Shown here piece after piece: positions 36,124 through 64,000 of a stretch of 64,000 bases of DNA (position 1 is the first letter of the stretch; each line of letters starts with the position of its first letter). The stretch spans positions 1-64,000 of the forward strand of contig CAUYLG010071518.1 of assembly GCA_963573385.1 (NCBI GenBank), given 5' to 3'. Below the pieces are notes generated by a model. It had not been told where the DNA came from and searched no databases. It saw only the letters and a list, made by a program, of their open reading frames with translations. The translations under genes were made by a program, and so were the position numbers. This DNA is from Cacajao melanocephalus. Its lineage: Eukaryota; Chordata; Mammalia; Primates; Pitheciidae.

Positions 36124-38109
36124 CAGGCCCAATGGACATACTTACAGCCTTAACATCTCTCAGAATGAAACGGTTTTCTTCCTTCCCAGTACCAAATTCA
36201 AACTATTTTCCTCATTCCTTCCTTATACAACCCAGGTGTTCGAGTTGAAATAATTTTCCTTAGATCCAGGAAGCTCTGGCCTGGCCCTCCCTCTAGAAAG
36301 GAAAGTCCAAGTAAAGAGGGATGCCACACCTGGGGAGGGGAGAGAGGATGTGACGACACCTCCAGGAATGCAGGGCCCACGCAGGTGCACTGGCACCCAT
36401 GAACTTCCTTTTAAAAAGTGCCTGATAAATCAGTACCGATAACAGGAGTAAAATCCAACCACCCAACAACACTCACTCACACAGAGCTGGGCGCTGCTCC
36501 CAGGGTGTGGTCCTGCCAATCAGGGAGAGGAGGGGGAGACCTAAGAACCCAGCTCTCTGAGGGTGGTGACATGGTTTCTAGTCCAGCCATGATCAGAATG
36601 TGGTCCCTGGGAGTCCCTGAGACCCCTTTAAGGGGGGGTCTTTGCAAAGCCAACACTGTTTTCACAAAACTAAGATGTCATCTGTTCTCCTCATTCTCAT
36701 TATCTCAAGAGTATACAATGGAGTTTTCCAGAAGGGACAAGATGTGATGACATCATCACTCTGATGACTGTTGGAATGCATGCTGGTGTATTCTCATGTT
36801 TTAGACACATCCGTTTCAATTTTAAGATAAATACTGAAAGATATAACACATAAACAAAGTACTTTGGGGTCCTCCATGATATTTAATAGTGTAAAGGGAT
36901 CTTGAGAACAAAAAAGTTGGGAACTGCTGTGCTAGTCCAAACAGGGGAGTTACAGGCCCTGCAGCTGCTCTGATAGGCACTTTATTGCCGGCTGAGCTTG
37001 AGTCACCTAGCATGTGCTTTCGTACAGGGGGTGGAGGCAGCTTGCTTATTTATTATTCAGCTTGGATTGGTGTCCTTTCCACCTGTGCTGTCACCTCAGA
37101 TGGCCAGAAAAACCTTAAATTCCCCCACAGATGTCTGGTGACCTAAATCCTCCAGGGGAAAAAAAAATTAGCTTCTCACCTTTGAACCCAGGTGGGGTAA
37201 AGTGAGCCTGCAGAAAGGACACCCTCAGCTGCAGCACTCAGCAAAGACACACCTGAGTACCCGCTGGGAGTCAGGCTCTGTGCTACTCAATGACAGCAAA
37301 GCGCAAGTGCTCCCTGCCTTCGGGGAGGGAGCTTTCATTCTAGGCTGGAGACGGATTACTCACAAAACTCAGATGCACACAAAAAATGGGAAACCTGGAA
37401 CTTGTCACCCGTGCTGGGAAACGGGTACAAGTTTTAGGAGGCATCCGAGGTGGGCAGGGATGTGAGGGGAAGAAGGAACTCAAACCACTCTTCTTGCCAA
37501 ATCTCAAGCTGGACCCTCCTCCTCCACCTCCATTCCCCCGCCCCCTTCCTGGCTTGCAGGTTTCAACAGCTCTTGGATTCCCAGAGCCCACAGGGAGCCC
37601 TTGGGACTTGGGAATCTCCTCCAGCCAAAATCGTCAGTCTTCTCTCCTCCGCATGGCCAACAGGGTCTGTGTGAAGAGAGGCCGGGCTCTGGGGCTGGGA
37701 CATTCAGAGAGGAGGATTCAGCGTTTCGTTGCTCTGGGACACAGCTTAGTCACTCCGAGAAATGAATACAACCCAGAGGCTGTCTTTAGTAGAAACAGCG
37801 AATGGCCAAGGAATGGCGGGAGGAGGGAAGAGGAAGACTTCAGAGGTTTAAAGAAAAAAAAAAAAAAAAAGCACTGAAAGACCGGACTAGAAATCTTCTG
37901 GGAGGCTGGGCCTGCAAGGAGCCTTCCCGCGCCTCAAGCCCACTTTCCTTCCCTCTCGACCTGACGAACTCAGGGCGTGCAGAGTCTCTTCGGACAAAAT
38001 CAAGCCAAGAGAGCCCTAAGCTTCTCAACCAGCAACTGCTACAGAGGCGAGAAAACAAATTTTGCAACCAAGAGTTGCAGCGGGACACCTAAGCGACGCT
38101 GAAGGACGG
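36124..38109. other. SINE-free upstream flank of PARD6B
   Basis: Contains a probable old DNA-transposon fragment at about 36,575-36,930 and otherwise unique sequence. It becomes GC-richer from about 37,500 and has an A-run at 37,853-37,870. Confidence 0.5.
36575..36935. mobile_element. Probable old hAT-type DNA transposon fragment
   Basis: Begins gtggtccctgggagtccctgagacc and ends aagttgggaactgctgtgc, wording typical of old non-autonomous hAT elements. Family not assigned. Confidence 0.45.
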
Positions 38110-38639
38110 TGGAGGGGCGTCGTTGGGGGATGCCGCATCCCAAAGTGGAAGCGGGGAGGGAACCGGCGGGAACCAAACAGCCCCGTGACGCCTCGGCCAC
38201 CGGCGGCGCTGCTGGTCCCATCGCCAGAGCCGGGCGTGTGACTGGCGCACACCAAGCGGCGCGAGCCCCCGGCGGTGCCGGGCAACGAGGCGCGCGCGTG
38301 CGCGTGCGCAAAAGGCCCTCCCAGCCGAGCCCTTCTTCAGGTGCGCTCGCGCTTCCGGCCGGCCGCCCCGCGTGCTTTCCCCGAGCGGAAACTCCAGTAC
38401 CCGCGCATGCGCCTTCTGGCTCTCCGGCTTGATGAGGGGCGGAGGTCCACGGCTTCAGGTGATCCCGCCCCTCCCTCGAAGCGCAGGACCAATCGCGGGG
38501 CAGAAGGCGGGGTTTTTTGACGAGGCGGCCCGCCCACGCATTGCGCGAGACGTGTATCGATTGGTTGGCGCCGCGGGCGCAGGTGCGCGCTTCCTATTGG
38601 GTGTGGGCGGAGCGCGAGCGGTTGCGGCAGCTTCGGGGG

Positions 38640-39059
38640 CTGCAGGTGAGCGCGCGCACGCGCCGCGGCTGTGGCTCGCCTCGGGTGCGCGCGCGCGGGC
38701 TTGCGGGGGAGGTGGCTGAGGGAGAGGTTGCGGCGCCTGTGGCCTCCGCTCCGCCCCCTCCTCCTCCTCCAGCGCTGTCGCCGCCGCCGCCGGGGCCGCC
38801 GCCGCCGCAGGGGCCAGGAGGGAGGGAGCCGCGTCTCCGCCCGCTGCGCAGCCAGTCCGACGCTCGGTCCTGCCGAGTGAGCAGCCGGCCGAGTGCAGCT
38901 CAGCGCGGACGCCAGAGCTGCGGCCGCCTTCTCTGCAGGTGTCTGTGAGGAGGCTCCCGGGCCGCAGCCGCCTTCCGAGCCCGCCGGCCGCGCACTCGCT
39001 CCCTGCGCTCCAGAGGGACCGCCCGGCCGGAGGAGGCCGCCGCGGGCCCGGCGTTCAGC
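38640..39059 (+). other. PARD6B: PARD6B 5' UTR region (5' limit uncertain)
   Basis: GC-rich leader with a CTC run at about 38,755-38,770 and two short GCC-triplet runs at about 38,778-38,793 and 38,795-38,808. It has no ATG, so no canonical uORF precedes the start codon. A donor-like CAG|GTGAG at 38,646 and an acceptor-like CTTCTCTGCAG ending at 38,938 could define a 293-bp 5' UTR intron; this is only a motif-level suggestion. Confidence 0.55.
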
Positions 39060-57532
<18,473 letters not shown>

Positions 57533-57996
57533 AACCGTTGTTCGAATATTTTCAGAGTGAGGATGCCATGAGGAATTGTACATTCGGCTAGTTTAAAAGC
57601 ATATATACCTCTGAGCAGTGATGTGGAATAGGCATGAGATGAATAACGTTGCAAGCTTAGAATATTATTAAAGTACTAGTTTGATAATTATTAATATAAA
57701 CTTTGGTGGATCAGAGGTGAACTTAAGTCCAGGACAAAGGGGCCTTTGCTGATGAAATTACGTGCTTTTGCTATTTTGTCTATGGAGAATTAGATGTTAA
57801 AGCACATTCTTGGAACTATGTGAGAAGACTAGATCATTTCTGTTGGAAGTGGTTGCATATTTAACCTGCTGTGCAGAGCCTAGTTAATTTTTCCTTTAAC
57901 TGTATTTTTAAAATTCTAATGTGAAGTCTGATTCTCTCTTTTGGTACATTGGGGATCTCAGCTCTTAAAGGTCTTATGTTCCATATATATATATAT

Positions 57997-58265
57997 TTGA
58001 GACTGGGTCTCTGTTGCCTGACCTGGAGTGCAGTGGTGTGATCACAGCTCACTGCAGCCTCAACCTCTTGAGCTCAAGCAATCCTCCCACCTCAGCCTCC
58101 TGAGCAGCTGAGACCACAGGCGTACACCACCACACCCAGCTACTTTTTATATTTTTTGTAGAGACAGGGTTTCGCCATGTTGCCCAAGCTGGTCTTGACC
58201 TCCTGGGCTCAAGCAATCCTGCCTCGGCCTCCTGAAGTGCTAGATTACAGCCACCATGCCCAGCC
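57997..58265 (-). mobile_element. Antisense Alu in PARD6B 3' UTR
   Basis: Old-type Alu following an (AT)n run at 57,983-57,996. Confidence 0.92.
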
Positions 58266-58387
58266 TGTTTTGATTTTTGATTTTTTAGTGTTACTCTATT
58301 ATAAATTGTAACAAATTATGTTCTCAAGTGCATTTCCAATTTCTAAGAAACTGCTTGGCTATTTTGAGGAGTTGCTTCCCATGTTAT

Positions 58388-58667
<280 letters not shown>

Positions 58668-60374
58668 AGGAAGCTATCTTTTCTTGAGTTATGAAACTCT
58701 GCAACAGTTGTTCAAGTTGGTGTTTGTCCTTCCTGTAGCTTTCATATTTGCAAATTAATTCCATATGGCCATAATTTATGTTTTAAAAGGTAATTCTCTT
58801 GACTTTGGAAATATGGAATACTCTCCTTTAACCTATACTTGTTCCCATTCCCAGTCTCATTTGAAATCATTCCTTTTGTTGTGTGTGTATTTTTGTTGGT
58901 GTGCTTTATATGCTTTTAATGCATTCAAGTATAAATCATTTTGGATTAAAAAAATGCATCCAAATTAAGAGGTTTTAATGCACAGGACAAACTTCTGCAC
59001 TTTTTATACAGAAAAAAAATTGGGTTTTCCTTCATGGGATTTCTAGAAACACTGCCTACACTTTTATGAAAAATACATAGTATTCACCTGTGACAGGTAG
59101 AGTTTATCACTATTAATTTTATGAGGCTATTTATTACTTTCCAGTGCATCCACTTAGAACAAGCTAAGAATAAGGCTGCTAACTTTAATTCCTTGCCTGA
59201 TTTTATTGTACAATGTGCACAAGCACAACAGTATGCTTGTATATAGAAACTAAGAATATTATGAAGTACATAAGTTCCCTATGGCTTATGAAGAGTTATT
59301 TATTATTAATTAACTTTATGGTAGGGCTAGTATGAATACCTTTTTAACAATTGTGTGCTATTAAAACAATGAAGATTCAGATGACTCCGTTTTGAAGGGT
59401 GTTTTCTCTGTATGGTAAAATATATGAAGTAGGCTTGATAAAACGAAGATCACTTGACTCAATACTTCAGTGTATTTTGTTCACATTACCACTAAACATA
59501 TTATCAGTAAACTATTAACTGCACAGCATTATGTAATACAATGTACTTTTTGTTGAATTCACCGAAGTTCTTCCATTTATACACTATTTTGAATGGCATT
59601 CCGGCTTTAACATTCTGTGAGTCTTATAAATTTGACTCTTGAATGGCAAAATGTTAGTATGTAGAAGGTTAACTTTCATTTATAATATAAGTGGTGCAGG
59701 GGTTCAACATTTTAAGTAAAAATATTTTTACACACTACCTCTCTTTTTTTTTTTTTTAAACGAAGTTTTAACATCAGAACTTTTTGGGGGAAAACTACTT
59801 CAGGGCTTGACTTTTTGTACAGATTTTAACTGTAAAATACAGATTTGTACGCATTCCTGGAAATCAAAGCTGCTAGTGCTTTTTGTTTTAATTATCCTGT
59901 GAAGGGTATCTGTCAATGGTATTTTCAGCTAGATCTCTCTTAAATTATTGGGGAAATAATTGATTACTAGACATATTGTAAAACCAGTAGATTCTGGTTA
60001 TACAATAAAATATCAGCTCATTGGTAGTCTGAATCAATTATTTCAAGTGCACCTTATTAACAAAAATATCAGTGGATCCAGCATAAAATTTTATAGTACT
60101 AAATGTCAAGCCTAACTGTGAATTTTGTTCTGTATCTTAAGTACGTTTATGATAATGTTCTCGAGCTATCAACAAAATATATGTACTTTTGTGAGCTATG
60201 AATTTTCTAATTAAATTTTACATGCTATAACATGATTTTTACATGAATGATACTTTGTTTATAACTATCAAATGTCAGTATTTTACTACAATTTTATTAT
60301 AAAATGTACCTTATCACTAAATGAACTTTGATTTTAAAAATCAAATTAGCTTTAGTTGTATATTATTTTTTACA

Positions 60375-60380
60375 AATAAA
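60375..60380 (+). terminator. PARD6B: Likely PARD6B poly(A) signal AATAAA
   Basis: A canonical hexamer with a T-rich/TG-containing element about 20-30 nt downstream. It is chosen over AATAAA at 60,004 because of the better downstream element; both may be used. Confidence 0.55.
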
Positions 60381-60411
60381 GATAGACTTGTATAAAGGCT
60401 ATTTTCTTGTT

Positions 60412-60822
60412 TGAAATTATATGAAAAGTTGCTCACAAATACCAGCTGCCCATGATATAAAATAGGTAAGGAGAAAACCTCTGAGTTTTAACAAGATCCT
60501 TGCTTCCTTAACTTTTAATTGTTAAAAGATGAACAGCAAATTTTATGTACACTTACTGCAACTGTATGACCATATGGCTATGGGCTGGAAGGTTACTTTT
60601 AAAATGTAATTAATTCTGATAGTTTGAAAGTTTATGCGAGCTATTCACCCAAAGTTATCTTTAACATTAAGATTATTTGAAACTAGTTTGTAATGTGACA
60701 GCTTATCTTCTGAAATTCAAATTCATTCATTTAGTTATTTATTAACATCTATATAGAATGGCCTCTATAGATTGAATTCAGTTTATACTGAAAAAAGGTG
60801 TGAGAAAAAAACCAACCCTTCC
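60412..60822. other. Downstream flank, unique AT-rich sequence
   Basis: No gene or repeat is recognised between the putative PARD6B end and the next Alu. Confidence 0.45.
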
Positions 60823-61043
60823 TGGTATGATCTCAGCTCACTGCATCCTCCGCCTCCCAGGTTCAAGCGATTCTCCTTCCTCAGCCTCCTGAGTAGCTGG
60901 GATTACAGGCGCATGTCGCCACACCAGTAGAGACAGGGTTTCACCATGTTGGTCAGGCTGGTATTGAACTTCTGACCTCAAAATCTGCCCACCTCGGCCT
61001 CCCAAAGTGCTGGGATTACAGGCATGAGCCACCGCACCGGGCC
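60823..61043 (-). mobile_element. Antisense Alu lacking its tail end
   Basis: Starts inside the right arm (atgatctcagctcactgc) without a T-run; the middle linker is also deleted. Confidence 0.9.
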
Positions 61044-61935
61044 CCTGAGCCATTTCTAATCCGTAATTAGCCACCCTGTCTTTGGCTTGGTTGATCATTG
61101 CACTAACTCTGCTGCCAACAAGTTTAGAGGACAGTAGGACAATTCTAATTCTTCCCTTCCAAGTTAAAAACACTGAAAATTCCCTGAGTGTAAGTGGAAC
61201 ATCATGCACATAGAATTCTTCACACCTTTGTTTGGGTTGCATTCAGCACTTGACAATCATCTCTTGGTTTTGGGTCCATGAAACGGTGCAGAACTAAAAC
61301 ATCCCCTTCATCCTAAAAAATGACCCCAGTGCAATTTGCATCTTAAATCCCTGTTGCTTCCTAGTTACCAGTGCTGAGTAAGAACTTGATAGATTTGATT
61401 TTGAGGAAAAGCTAAAGTTACAAGAATTTATGAAAGCCAAACCCCTGTGGTCTGCCTTTAGGTGCCCAAGTGTTTAACAGCAACTGATACAACCACTTCT
61501 GATTGTGTTTCTTTTAGTTTGATGCAGGGTTTATCTTGGAAGTATGTATACCAGTGACTTGGCAGCTGAGTTCTAAACACAATTTTGGGAGTGTTTTGGT
61601 TTTAAACATTGAAAGTCTTTGTTGTCATCTTGTGATGGCCTATCACATGGTGATGGTGGCTGTTACCTGTAGGGTAAAGCAAAACCCAGTGCCTCCTAGC
61701 TATGATCAGATAAAATATGCTTCTTAAGTGCTGTCAGAAAAGATATTTTAGAAACAAAAATTAAGTCGTCATTGCCCAATAGAAATACATGTGCAGTCAA
61801 ATGATTGTCATTTGGTGGATGTCTGGGCATTAGAAGGTAAATATACAGGAAATTAATGGGTTAAAAAATCCTTAATATGTAGTAATCTACCAAATTCTTC
61901 CCCAAAAAACATGATTTAGATATATAATATTTTGG
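61044..61935. other. Downstream intergenic unique sequence
   Basis: No convincing gene, RNA or named repeat is seen. Confidence 0.45.
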
Positions 61936-62226
61936 TTTTTTTGAGACAGAGTTTTGTTCTTGTTGCCCAGGTTGGAGTGCAGTGGTGCAATCTTGGCTCA
62001 CAGCAACCTCTGTCCCCCCGGATTAAAGCGATTCTCCTGTATCAGCCTCCCAATTAGCTGGGATTACAGACGTGCACCAACACATTCGGCTTATTTTTGT
62101 ATTTTTAAGTAGAGAGAGGGTTTTGCCACATTGGCCAGGCTGGTCTCAAACTCCTGACCTCAGGTGATACACCCACCTGAGCCTCTCAAAGTGCTAAGAT
62201 TACAGGTGTGAGCCATCGTGCCCAGG
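61936..62226 (-). mobile_element. Antisense Alu
   Basis: Full-length; the flanks share ataataYttt. Confidence 0.92.
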
Positions 62227-62787
62227 CACATAATACTTTAAACGCGAACGTGTTTATTCAGTTGCTTTACAACACAATAGTATTTTATAAGTTAATATTA
62301 AAATTCAGTGGGAGTTTGTATTTTATTTACAAGCTATATTTAGGTGTTTTTCCATTTATAAAAGCTCACTTTTGGGAATGAAGTTCACTCTAAAAGCAGT
62401 ATTCTCTGTGCAATAGAAAATAAAGAAAATTTAATATCCTTATTATCTAGTTCATTATAATCCCACAGGATGGATAACAAGATAATACAGTTTGAGTACA
62501 TAAAGATAACTTTTTACAAATAATTTTCAATCATACAAGTAATGTGCAAATTCATTCCCCATATTAAAAAAGTACAGAAAAAGCTGAAGTCTTTTGTTGA
62601 TACCATGCACATATATCCATACCGTATTGTGTTACAAAAAGGAATTGTGGCTTAAAATAAGAGTGACTATAACTTATAATCCAAATTGGGACACTGGTGA
62701 GAATGAATGGGTTTGGCATTAATATGCCAGTAGAACAGCTTGGACTGGATCTGTTTCAGGTTCATTGCAATATGGGTCACCCTATTA
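62227..62787. other. Downstream intergenic unique sequence
   Basis: AT-rich, with AATAAA near 62,420. No gene is seen. Confidence 0.4.
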
Positions 62788-63291
62788 CAGTGGTTCTCAA
62801 ATTTTTGTTTGTTTAGTTTTTTGTTGTTGTTTTTAGATGGAGTCTCTCTCTCTTGCCCAGGCTGGAGTGCAGTGGTGCAATCTCAGCTCACTGCAACCTC
62901 CGCCTCCCGGGTTCAAGCAATTCTCGGCCTCAGTCTTCCAAGTAGCTGGGATTACAGGCACCTGTCACCACGCCCGGCCAATTTCAGTATTTTTAGTAGA
63001 GATAGGGTTTCACCATCTTGGCCAGGCTGAGTCTTGAAATCCTGACTCCACCCACCTCAGCCTCCCAAAATGCTGGGATTACAGGTGTGAGATACCGTGC
63101 CCAGCCTCAAAGTGTTTTTTTTTTAAACTACAATCCACAGTAGGAAATGCATTGAACACTGTAATCCAGGACACACACATCTATGTTTTCATCTAATAAT
63201 AAAAAATGCTCTGATTTTCTATTTCATTTTTGTAGGATGTGTATTGGAACATTCCAAAAACAATTTCAGGATGCACTATTTGAAAAACACT
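62788..63291. mobile_element. Possible hAT-type element containing an Alu
   Basis: The left end CAGTGGTTCTCAAA (62,788) and the right end TTTGAAAAACACTG are imperfect inverted repeats of hAT type. The interior is mostly an antisense Alu (about 62,806-63,106). I do not see an 8-bp target duplication, so this is tentative. Confidence 0.45.
62806..63106 (-). mobile_element. Antisense Alu
   Basis: Full-length, lying inside a possible hAT-type element. Confidence 0.92.
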
Positions 63292-63429
63292 GTGAAGCAC
63301 TTTTCACTTGAGATATTTGCCATGGGAAAGACTAGCACATTTTTTCCTTAAAGGAGAATAAAGGTACTATATTATCTGCTTTTGTTTGCTTTTTGTTTTG
63401 TTTTGTTTTGAAATCATTTCCAATGTAGA

Positions 63430-63918
63430 AAAGAGCTGCATGAAAATTACAGTTTATAACTTTTGTCCAGGTTATATCCACATTTGCCTTCCGTGTATTT
63501 TTTGCCGAACCACTTGAGAATTAGTTACAGAGATTCTCCCCTTTTATCCCTTTTAGACTTGGGCATGTATTTTCTAAGAACAAGAACATTCTCTAACATA
63601 TTTTCTTATACAACCCCAATTATCAAATTCAAAAAATTTAACATTGCTACAATATTATCTAATATATAAGCAATACTAGAATCTCACCAATTGATCCAAT
63701 GATGTTCTTTACAGAAATGTTTTCCTTTTATCCAGGACCCAATCCAGAATAAGGCATCACATTGAGTTGTCTCATCTCCTTTGGTTTCTTAAATCTGGAA
63801 CAATTCTTCAGTTTTTCTTTGCCTTTCATAATATTGACATTTCGGAATAGTAAAGACAAATTGTTTCATAGACTGTCCCTTAGTTGGGGTTTATCTGTTT
63901 CCTCATAATTAGATTCAA
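63430..63918. repeat. Old LINE-like fragment (L1M-type, tentative)
   Basis: cttgggcatgtattttctaag ... aacattgctacaatattatc ... tccaggacccaatccagaat ... cataatattgacatttcgg is a familiar old-LINE string order. The exact family is uncertain. Confidence 0.45.
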
Positions 63919-64000
63919 GTGGCCAGATGCGGTGGATCACGCCTGTAATACTAACACTTTGGGAGGCCGAGGTGGGTGGATCACTTGAGGTCAGGAGTTC
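63919..64000 (+). mobile_element. Sense Alu cut by the window edge
   Basis: Left arm start (ggccagatgcggtggatcacgcc...) running off the end. Confidence 0.9.

Noticed and set aside
36418..36747. 109-codon open frame
   Set aside because: Overlaps an old DNA-transposon fragment; no coding signature.
37386..37877. 163-codon open frame upstream of PARD6B
   Set aside because: No domain, ends in a poly-lysine from an A-run, and no splice or promoter context of its own.

Overview
This is primate nuclear DNA. It carries about 85 Alu elements (a primate-specific SINE) on both strands, together with MIR, L2, L1, MaLR and hAT-type relics. The single protein-coding gene is PARD6B (partitioning-defective 6 homolog beta), on the + strand. 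Spliced from three exons, its product is 372 residues and reads as full-length PAR6-beta. As far as I can recall the human protein, a few residues differ, so a non-human simian is at least as likely as human; this is from memory and unchecked.

Layout. Positions 1-38,100 are intergenic DNA upstream of PARD6B. I found no gene there, only dense Alus (many nested or sharing target-site duplications), a 1.36 kb solo LTR inside an Alu (4,162-5,521), an L1 3' end broken by four Alus (8,915-10,690), a U6 snRNA retropseudogene (21,411-21,522), an MLT1-type LTR (27,790-28,546), L2/MIR remnants and microsatellites. Positions 38,100-39,350 form a CpG-island promoter with NRF1, NF-Y (CCAAT) and GC-box motifs, the 5' UTR and coding exon 1. 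Intron 1 runs 39,126-44,989, exon 2 is 44,990-45,212, intron 2 runs 45,213-56,702, and exon 3 carries the rest of the coding sequence (56,703-57,532) plus a long AU-rich 3' UTR with two antisense Alus. A good poly(A) signal lies at 60,375. The remainder is downstream intergenic DNA.

How the gene works. Exon 1 supplies the N-terminus and the start of the PB1 domain, with the lysine that contacts atypical PKC. Exon 2 supplies the rest of PB1. Exon 3 encodes the semi-CRIB, the PDZ domain, an acidic tail and a C-terminal PDZ-binding motif. By family knowledge the protein is the adaptor that joins CDC42-GTP, atypical PKC and PAR3 in the apical/tight-junction polarity complex.

I did not find a new biological system. 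The most unusual structures are retrotransposition by-products: a chimeric Alu insertion carrying a 56-bp copy of sequence 1.1 kb away, four half-Alus all cut at the same A-rich linker, an Alu with a perfect 14-bp target duplication but no A-tail, and an inverted Alu pair around exon 2 that could promote a circular RNA.
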